From the NCBI GenBank assembly GCA_025765615.1, contig JAIVFJ010000099.1, positions 62,001-126,000 on the forward strand: DNA of 64,000 bases. Reading direction: 5' to 3'. The notes beneath the pieces are model-generated. The model was not told the origin of the DNA, searched no databases, and was given only the letters and a program-made list of their open reading frames with translations. This DNA comes from Zopfochytrium polystomum (lineage: Eukaryota > Chytridiomycota > Chytridiomycetes > Chytridiales > Chytridiaceae). Made by a program: the position numbers and the translations under genes. Of this stretch, positions 56,622 to 64,000 are shown piece after piece (position 1 is the first letter of the stretch; each line of letters opens with the position of its first letter).

Positions 56622-57444
56622 TCACTCAGAGCTCGTTGGGGTATGATTTATATCGCGCGGCTCGTGCCTTTTGGTTCTCGTAAACGGTGCCCTCAGGTCG
56701 ATCGTCATTTCAAAGTTGCTCAAAAAGTCGTCGCTGTCCGTCAAGACCACGAGCACGCCAGGCGACGCCTCGGCCGCAAACCCGCGGATGATGCGGTACC
56801 CGGGGAACGATCGGATTTTAAAGTGCTCGTTGACTTCGTTGATCATGGCCTGAGCGCAGCTTTTGAGCGACGTTGGGATCAGGACGTGCATGCCGACTTG
56901 CAGCTCGGCCAGGACAGCGGTTGGGTCGGAGGTCGCAAGAAGAATGGCGGACTCGGTGCATGACACGTCGGTGACGCCAGTGACGGACGCGTCGAGGTAT
57001 AGGAATTGTTGGTCAGCGTTTGCGTGGGTATAGGAGAGGTGGCCGACAGCCTCGGGATGGTCCACATATACAATTTTCGAGTTTGCAAGGCCCGAGTTGA
57101 ACGCGTTCTGACCGCTGAGGGCAATGGTTGGCCTTGGTTGCGGCGGGCTTTCTCCCGATGTAGTAGGAGTGGCTTCGTATTCCGGAACTGAGCGGACTGA
57201 AGATACTTCCGAGAGAGCCACCATGCCGGCAATTACCCCGCCGGCCAGCAAGGCACAGAGCAGAAGGGTGACAAAGGCTTGAGCACGAGCTGCGACGAGC
57301 ACAGAAAAGTTACCACATCCATTTTGCTCAACATTCCTGAAGATCCAAACCTTTCTTTTCCGTGCCCTTTGGTGACGGAACATCTTCGTCGTTAGAAATC
57401 CAGCCTTCATCGTCGTCAGGGAGCTTGGTGAATCCTCGAGTCAT
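56622..57444 (-). CDS. Single-pass membrane protein of unknown function, two exons
   Basis: Exons 57444-57351 and 57289-56622 join in phase 1 to 253 aa. The short cytosolic N-terminus (MTRGFTKLPDDDEGW) is acidic. The helix AFVTLLLCALLAGGVIAGMV follows as a signal anchor. The rest should be extracytosolic: TIALSGQNAFNSGL, VTDVSCTESAILLATSD and KSCAQAMINEVNEHF, with two cysteines that could pair. I do not recognise the family. If the downstream ORF at 55,852-56,523 belongs to the same transcript, the stop at 56,622 would be spliced out. Confidence 0.6.
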
Positions 57445-58644
57445 TTTGTTCCGCTTGTACGGCCGAAAAGAAATTTCGGGAACGAGAGCTTTTAAAGCGT
57501 TCTGCACGGCCGGTATCTATTCATGGAAGTGCAAGCACCCGAAATAAAGTGGAAAGCTTCCCGAAATAGCAAATTGTCGAAAGAATGTGTATCTCCCGCT
57601 CCGACAAGTCCCCCAATTTGCTGAATCCGTTTCTGTCAAAAATAGAGTGTTATAAATGCTTTTCTAATCATAGACAGAGTCCTCCCTTCGCTTGTTTTCT
57701 TTCCATTCTGTTAGTGGTAAGGCGTTTGTCCAGACTCCGAATGGTTGACGTGGATTGATTGCCGGCTCTGTTGGGCAGGACCAACAGGAATTTTTTAAAG
57801 GGAGCGCCTACTCGTTGAGCCCCCCATTCTAAGTAAAGTATTGAACCATCAGACTGTTTTCAACGAAGAAAAGCATGTGGTACGGTCTGAGAGCACCGCG
57901 CGGCGGCAAACTGTTCAGCAGCGCGGAGGGCACGGTCTATGAGGGAAGGCGGCATCGGCGCCAGTTGCGGTAGACAATACGGTGAACGTGCGAGGACAAA
58001 ACAGGTCGCTCTGGCGTGGTGCGCCCATGATGCACCGCCCCGCCATCGTCTCCTGCCGGAAGCAAGCGTCAAGGTTGAGAGGGGCAGACTCCAGAAATCA
58101 ACTCCGATGATCCAATGCGCGCGCCAAATTCGAGCAGATCACCGCTGGGGGGGGAAAGGGAGGGCCTGCGATCTTCTGCTCGGCTCTGCTCATTAGCGCC
58201 ATTCAAGACACCACATCGCCAGTGCGAAGCGCAAGGATGCAGCGAGATCCCCGCGAATGTGTGGCCTGGGAGGACACCAACAGACTTCCGCACATAAAAC
58301 ATGTCGTGTCGGACTACCGAAATTTGTTTGTCTCACTTTCTTTTGGTGGTTGAAGTACAGTCTATGATTTTACTTCAACGATTGGGCGCTCCCTTTTTAA
58401 TCGTAGGCTAAACTCATTTTGCCGGAGCCAACTCCCTGACTTGTGCGAAGGATGTTTTCTGTTTGTTGTGTTCTCCGACTTCGAACTCCGACCTTCGTTT
58501 GGTGCGTCAAAGTATCCTCTTTGTACACGGCAGAATGAGTGGAGAAATTGTTCCCCATTGTGTCAAGAACTAGGATGGAAGTGTAACCTAAGTTGGCCTG
58601 CTTTTGGCACTTACATGAGCAGACTCCCAAGCTGTCATTAAAGT
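57445..58644. other. Intergenic, no gene seen
   Basis: About 1.2 kb with mixed base composition and no ORF of coding quality on either strand. Confidence 0.4.
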
Positions 58645-59049
58645 ATGGGAACCCCAGACTTCCCACCGCCCGCCATCGTCGCACCCGCTGTCCAGCACGC
58701 ACATAGCCTCCCAGCCGTTGACTTCGTGCACTTTTCTTCAGCTACTTCCCGCCACCGTCAAATCATGCGCTCACTAAATCCTCTCACGCTTCTTATGAGC
58801 CCTGCCGACGGGCGTTTAGACAGGTCGGCAAGCCACCAAGCATCCGAATCGCTCACCAATCGTGCCGCTCTCGTCATCGGCCCGTCTGGGTCAGGCAAGA
58901 CGCTCCCTGTGAACACGCTGACCGGCGCAAACTTTGTGTCTGGCGACAGCGAGTTTGGCACCACCGCAGTCCGCAAAGCGCCTGCGCCGTCTAGGGACTC
59001 GGAGCAGGAGGGCTGCGGGAACTTGCCAGAATTGAGGAATCTGATTTGA
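58645..59049 (+). CDS. P-loop protein fragment (GTPase-like), doubtful
   Basis: 134-aa ORF. The part ALVIGPSGSGKTLPVNTLTG is a clear Walker A/G1 motif. A Thr-rich FGTTAV segment follows about 16 residues after, in the position of a G2 switch of GIMAP/septin-type GTPases. The ORF ends soon afterwards and no G3 (DxxG) or G4 (NKxD) was found in the next exon-like stretch at 59,140-59,390. It may be a truncated gene, a pseudogene or the first exon of a gene whose splicing I cannot solve. Confidence 0.35.
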   Translation: MGTPDFPPPAIVAPAVQHAHSLPAVDFVHFSSATSRHRQIMRSLNPLTLLMSPADGRLDRSASHQASESLTNRAALVIGPSGSGKTLPVNTLTGANFVSGDSEFGTTAVRKAPAPSRDSEQEGCGNLPELRNLI

Positions 59050-59512
59050 GCATAAGCCCGTTTTTGCAAGTCGTTTCCTCTTAACAACGGCCACTTTCCT
59101 ACACATTTTTTGACCTCTTCGAAGGTGGCGGTCTTGAAATGTGCCTGGCGGTGCTCATCATCGGCCAATTCGGTGCTCATTTCTCGAATATAGCTCTTGT
59201 TATCCTGGGGATTTCAACCGCTTCAATGGAAATTCAGGTTGTTTGGAATACCAACGAGCAGTCACAAGGGTCCTTTCTGCTTCTCCCTTCCTCGCTGCAG
59301 GGAGCCTCAAGAACAGAAATGTTTACGAGGGGTTGTTGCAAGTAGACAATCAGAGAATTGAAAAAGACCATTCATTCAGTTTGAAAACCTGAGCAGCCTA
59401 AACAGCCCACCTACTCCTCACTCTTCCCCCCAAATCCTCAACCCGCGAAACGGGCCTAAGAATAAAAAACCTCTCTCCAGCGTGGCAAAACAAAACAACA
59501 TATATATTTGGT

Positions 59513-61049
59513 TCAAGCTGGCACCGCGTCCACTTGCGCCGACGGGTGCGCCGCCGCAAACGCAGGCACAGTCGCCAGCCGCGCGTCGATCGCCGATATC
59601 GTCGGAAACGCGCTCATGTCCACGCCGAATCTGCAGCGGTGTCGTGATGCGTGCAGGTGAGGCGTGCGAGCGTGTGAGTTTGTTTTTACAATAAAAATAA
59701 GAAGGTTCACGGCCGACACACCTCCGCGCGTTGAACACCTGCGGCGCCAGCGCCGCGTCCGCGAGCGTCACTGTGTCGCCAAAGCAGTACGTCCCCGCCG
59801 ATTCCTTGAGCATCTCCTCGACCGCTGCGTGCCGAAGGAAACGGGGGGGTTTATGAGCGAGGAAAAGAAACAAAAACAACAAAAATGCACACCGATGAAC
59901 CCGCGCTCGATCCAGTGCCGCCCCCATTCCGTCTTTTTCTCGTCGCCGACCATCTTCAACACGCGCAAGTTTTGGATCGGGTGAATGTCGCAGACGATCG
60001 TGTCCACGAGGGCGCGGACCTGGTGGGGGAGCGTGTGTGTTTGTTTCCTTCGAAAAGAAAAAAGAGAGGACGAAAGAAAAAAAAGGAATTTTACCTTTGC
60101 TCGCTGGATCGGGTCCTTCGGCAACAGCGACTTCTCAGTGTACGTTTCTTCCAGGAACTCGATGATGGCGAGGGACTTTTGCGTATTGGTGTTTTGCGAT
60201 ATGTTTTGCGGTGTGTAAAAAAAGAGAAGTGAAAACATGACCCCCCTCCAAAAATACCTGAGTAAGAATGGTGCCGTTGTAGATCAGCGATGGGATTGTG
60301 CAATTTGGGTTCTTGGCCTTGTACTCGTTGGATAGCTGGTGGTCAAGTGTGAATTTGTTTTGGTTTTTTTTTTTTTGTTTTGTTTTTGTTTGAGGTCCTC
60401 CCCACGTAAGCGTTTGCGAAGAGAGTGGTGGGGGACAGTTTCCTTATCGTACAACACCGCCCTTTGCAAGACAGGCGCACGTGTGCGGACACACAGAAAC
60501 ACTCACACATACACACGCATCCATGCGCACACGCACACCACCCACATACACACACACACACACAGCACTCTGCGCACCTGTTCGTCCTTGAGTAAATTCA
60601 CTGGTACGACCGTGTACGGAATCTCCTTGTGGTTTAACACGATTCTGCAAAGTTTGATGTGCGCGGAAATTCGTGCGGCGGAAGAAAGGATAGGTGAGGC
60701 GGGTTTTCGTTCGTCGGCAGCAAAGGAAACGGAAAAAAAGAAGAAAGGGCGACGAGTAGGAGGAGTGGGATCTCGAATCGCTCTTATGGTGCGCCCTGGG
60801 GGTCTCCGCGCGCGCGGCGAGCATGGAAAGCAAGCGCTGGTGCTGGAAGAGAAAGTCGCAAACTCGAATCCCAAGTGAAGCAGCCACGCGATCAAATCAA
60901 AAAAACAAAAGCGACAGAGCGGGCGAGGATGGCACGACACAGACGATCGACGAGGCTGCAGGCGCGCGCGCGTACCTGACGCGCCACGATGCGCTGCTTC
61001 GCCAGTAGCTGTACAGGGTGAGGGACGGCGTGGCGTCTGTGTTGGTCAT
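59513..61049 (-). CDS. Zeta-class glutathione transferase / maleylacetoacetate isomerase, seven exons
   Basis: Minus-strand exons 61049-60976, 60644-60578, 60335-60258, 60175-60095, 60019-59893, 59824-59722 and 59630-59513 splice in frame to 215 aa, the family's length. The N-terminal active-site stretch is YSYWRSSASWRVR. Thioredoxin-fold and contact segments YTVVPVNLL and IPSLIYNGTILTQSLAII follow. The all-helical domain has DIHPIQNLRVLK, GRHWIERGF, TVTLADAALAPQVFNARRF and the ending FAAAHPSAQ. The enzyme isomerises maleylacetoacetate to fumarylacetoacetate in tyrosine breakdown, using glutathione. The usual SSCS is SSAS here, so the cysteine is absent. No other tyrosine-catabolism gene is in the window. 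Confidence 0.92.
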
Positions 61050-62508
61050 GTTGGCGGGTGGTTGTTTCTTCTTCTGGTTTTTTTGTGCTTTTTATTGATT
61101 TTTTGTTCCTTTCGTTTTCCGATTGTTTTCCATCAACCCGATCAACTCCGTTTGACGAATCATCCCACAGGGTTTCTTCCCATTTCATTTTCCGGTAAGT
61201 TTGCATGCCTGGACAAGCTGATTGTGGATTTGCGAAGACCAGAGTCTTAAATTATTGGATCTCCTGGCCTGTAGAAAATGGTTTCCCATCATCAAGATGA
61301 TCCTTAAAAGTTTAGCTCCAGATGGACAACAATGTGTCGACCCTTGCAGAAGCGCCTGCGCTTCTTTTGTTGCGTGCTATTGTGCCTTTCCCCATGTGTT
61401 TTGGAGTCTTTACCTTGTGTTTCGCTTGATTTTGAGTACAGAAAGCGTCCTTGTCAGTTCGTCGTTGTCCTCGTGGCCGCTGCCTTTCGCCTTCCACCTT
61501 CCGCTACGCCATGCATCATCCACCTGATCCCTTCGACACCGGCTATGTCCTTCGCTTGCGCACAGTTTTGCCCTGGGGTTGCACTCCCATCTTCTGCCAG
61601 GGGTAGGTAGTACTGTGAGACAACAAATGCATTTCAGGGCGACTTTACAGCAACGGTAGCCCCTCCCAGTCTTCACAACTGGCTTTTAAGCCAACTTCAA
61701 GTATCCTGCACACTCAAATTGAGGGGCTGCTTGGCCTGGTATTTGTGACCTTCTTGTCTACTTTCCCTTCTGTCTAACATCTCACAGTACTCAACTGTGA
61801 GATCTCCTCTTCATCTACAGGGGCTCATCTATAGTCTAGTGGCAACAGGGATAAGACAAGTCTTTAAGATGGGAAGCTCCTGGTTATTAGCAGAGCCAGT
61901 ACCCTGGGTTCAGCTCAAACTCAAAGATGGATGATGTGGTTCAGTTCTGTCCCAGCTCAATGTGAGAACGAACTAGGTAGGGGAAGGAAGAGGAAGGAAG
62001 GGAAGGACCTGCTCCAAATTTGGGGTGGCCATAAATTGAGGCTTTGAGGCCTCATCAGTGTGGGACAGTGGATTGAAAGGTAGGAAAATGAAACATAAAG
62101 GAAAATGAGTAAAAATAAGAATGAACAAAATGAATAAGGGGTATGCCCCTTGTGCTTAGCCCCATTCAGCACAAGGAACACAGGAAGCTCTTTTATCGTG
62201 ATAAACACTAGAGCCGGCAAGGGGATGTGATGAATGGTAATAAATATAAAAATAAAATATGGGGGGCCAATATAATGACATAGTCATAACTGGGGTGAGC
62301 TTCTAGGAAACCTCAGCTAAGACCATGATCGGTGAAATAGGAATCTCACACAACCCATGGCCATAGTTTTGCAATGCTCTCCTGTAACAGAAAGGTTTCA
62401 GCTGAGGCCGCTCTGATTGTCTGGAACAAGACAAAGAGAGGGTAAGTGGTGCTACCACCCCAGGTTCCCACCCGCACCATTACTGACACCTACTTGTTGT
62501 AGCATTTT
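61050..62508. other. Intergenic with one tRNA-like (SINE-like) segment
   Basis: At about 61,840-61,915, TAGTCTAGTGG is an A-box match and GGGTTCAGCTC a B-box match at tRNA spacing with a long variable region. This suggests a tRNA-derived SINE. The remainder shows no gene. Confidence 0.35.
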
Positions 62509-62815
62509 TGTTAGGCAGAACTGACTGGTTTGCAGCAAGAGGCACAAGATGGACCGGAACCTATTGTTACTGTCAGTTATTGTTCTCACGATGCTCATGG
62601 GAGAGTGAGCCACCGCCAATGCAGACCTGGGCACTGGCTTGCGCTGATGACAAATACTCCGAGTATTAAGTGGAACAGAAACCCAGTGTCAACAGTTTTC
62701 CTCCTCCTCTGCTCAAGCAGATAATATAGGAGAGGTTTTTACCCTGTGCCAGTCACTCTTGCCTAGCAACTATTACAGCGTGCATATCTCATTATGTATC
62801 AATAATCTATATAAT
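62509..62815 (+). mobile_element. Solo copia LTR, partial
   Basis: Starts TGTTAGGCAGAACTGACTGG and matches the 12,106 LTR as far as TAGCAACTATTACAG and a short stretch beyond. The last ~100 bp are missing. Confidence 0.75.
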
Positions 62816-62944
62816 AAAAAAAACAAGGATTTGCAGCTAAACTGATTTTCTTATTGCAATTAGTGGAGCAGGGGGGCTAATTTTTTGTCTTTGGTGCCCA
62901 ATCAAAACTCGGCAGAAAAATCGGAAAAGGAAGGAGCTCAATGC

Positions 62945-63585
62945 GTTGTCTGTCTATCAGATATGTCTGTCTATCAGATATGTCTGTCTATCAGATTGTC
63001 TGTCTACCTCCCTGTCTGTAGGACTGGCAGTCAGTGGGCTGTCTGTCTCTCTGTCTGTCTCTCTATCTCTTCGCTCTGTCTCTCTCTCTGTCTCTCTGCC
63101 TCTTTCTCTCACTCTGTCTCTCTGTCTCTCTTTCTCTGCCTGTCTCTCTCTCCCTCTCCTTCTCTCTCTCTCTCCCTGTCTTGCTCTGCCTCTTTCTTCC
63201 TCTCTCTCTCCCTGCCTCTCTCCCTCTCTCCCTCTCTCACTCACTCTCTCTCTCTCCCTGTTTCTCTCTCTCCCTGTCTGTAGGACTGGCAGTCAATGCG
63301 CTGTCTGTCTCTCTGTCTGTCTCTCTATCGATTGCTCTCTCTCTGTCTCTCTTTCTCTGTTTCTCTCCCTGTCTCTCTGTCTCTGTCTCTCACTCTGTCT
63401 CTCTCCCTGTCTCTCTCCCTGGTCCTCTCTCTCCCTCTCCCTCACTCTCTGGGACTGACAGTCAACAGGCTGTCTGTCTCTTTGTCCGTCTCTCCATCTC
63501 TTTGCTCTGTCGCTCTCTCTCTCTCTCTCTCTGCCTCTGGCTCGCTCTCCCTGTCCTGCTTTCTCTCACACACTCTCTCTCCCTG

Positions 63586-63677
<92 letters not shown>

Positions 63678-63760
63678 GAGCAGGGGGGTTGAGGGGGCTC
63701 AGGGTGCGGGAGCCCCCTGACTCAAAAACATATTTCCTGTCTCTCTGTCTCTTCCTTATC
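62945..63760 (+). repeat. 800-bp TCTG/CT/CA microsatellite field
   Basis: Begins with three copies of a 17-mer (ATATGTCTGTCTATCAG). It then continues in TCTG and CT repeats, with a ~130-bp unit repeated around 'GACTGGCAGTCA' at 63,020, 63,285 and (as GACTGACAGTCA) 63,450. It ends in (CA)n and (CT)n at 63,590-63,673. Confidence 0.8.
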
Positions 63761-64000
63761 TCTCTATCTGTTTCACTGCCTCTGTCTCTGTCCCTCCCTG
63801 CAGTTCTTGGTTACTTTCTCGCTTGGGGTGGGGTGACTCTGACCATCTCATTGGAGGCAGACCAACCCATCTGATAAGGCAGCTGCAAGGAACTTGACGC
63901 AACCACAGGAAGGTGTCAGGATAGACAAGTGAGGAGTCTCTTTCTCTCTCTCTATCTCTCTTGATCGATTGAGCGGGGGAGGAGGGGGGTGGGGAGCCTC

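Noticed and set aside
62945..63300. CRISPR-like repeat array
   Set aside because: Short tandem units with no unique spacers in a eukaryotic microsatellite; no cas-like gene.
62885..63874. Ser/Leu/Cys-repeat ORFs in three frames
   Set aside because: Produced entirely by TCTG/CT microsatellite sequence.

Overview
This window is eukaryotic nuclear DNA, most likely from a fungus and possibly an early-diverging (zoosporic) one. The sequence shows short GT-AG introns (mostly about 45-150 bp) and tightly packed genes. It also shows a Sec9/SNAP-25-type Qbc SNARE, a HIR-complex Hir3/CABIN1 protein, U2A', a Yhm2-type mitochondrial carrier, a secreted protein resembling the fungal LEA/DUF3712 type, and Ty1/copia, Ty3/gypsy and Tc1 elements. 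The fungal assignment is inference from gene content; I recognise no species. Exon boundaries were read by eye from splice sites, frame continuity and family similarity.

Region 1 (1-21,200) is a gene-dense, intron-containing island. In order it holds: the 3' part of an A4GALT-like glycosyltransferase; an unknown Ala/Pro-rich protein; a DDX21-like protein whose helicase motifs are nearly all degenerate; U2A' (spliceosome); an arrestin-fold protein; a SNAP-25-like SNARE; a Nus1/NgBR-like cis-prenyltransferase subunit; a decayed copia 3' end with its LTR; a small unknown gene; and a roughly 7 kb many-exon Hir3/CABIN1 gene. Three divergent pairs share very short intergenic promoters (131, 66 and 63 bp between start codons).

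Region 2 (21,300-38,200) is very GC-rich and full of GCN/GGN codon runs and microsatellites. Two NAD-dependent reductase paralogues with the same four-exon structure sit about 9 kb apart in opposite orientation, at 21,312-22,664 (+) and 32,007-33,399 (-). Between them lie retroelement debris, a Yhm2-like carrier with an apparent 1-nt frameshift, and a type II membrane glycosyltransferase with an HVRRGD motif. A 1,314-aa single-exon CPBP (CAAX-protease-like) membrane protein follows. It is built as an internal duplication with one intact-looking and one degenerate catalytic half.

Region 3 (38,200-56,500) is mostly repeats with one secreted-protein gene at 43.6-45.2 kb. A Ty3/gypsy element with heat-shock-element arrays in its LTR, a copia LTR family of about 400 bp, an element with TGTGAGACTA termini and a Tc1 element are nested in one another. 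The junctions and target-site duplications let the insertion order be read. They indicate that about 2.3-4.4 kb was later inverted between two inverted copies of the TGTGAGAC element.

Region 4 (56,500-64,000) holds a small single-pass membrane protein gene, an unknown ORF, a P-loop fragment, a seven-exon zeta-class GST/maleylacetoacetate isomerase, a tRNA-like (SINE-like) segment, a solo copia LTR and an 800-bp TCTG/CT/CA microsatellite field.
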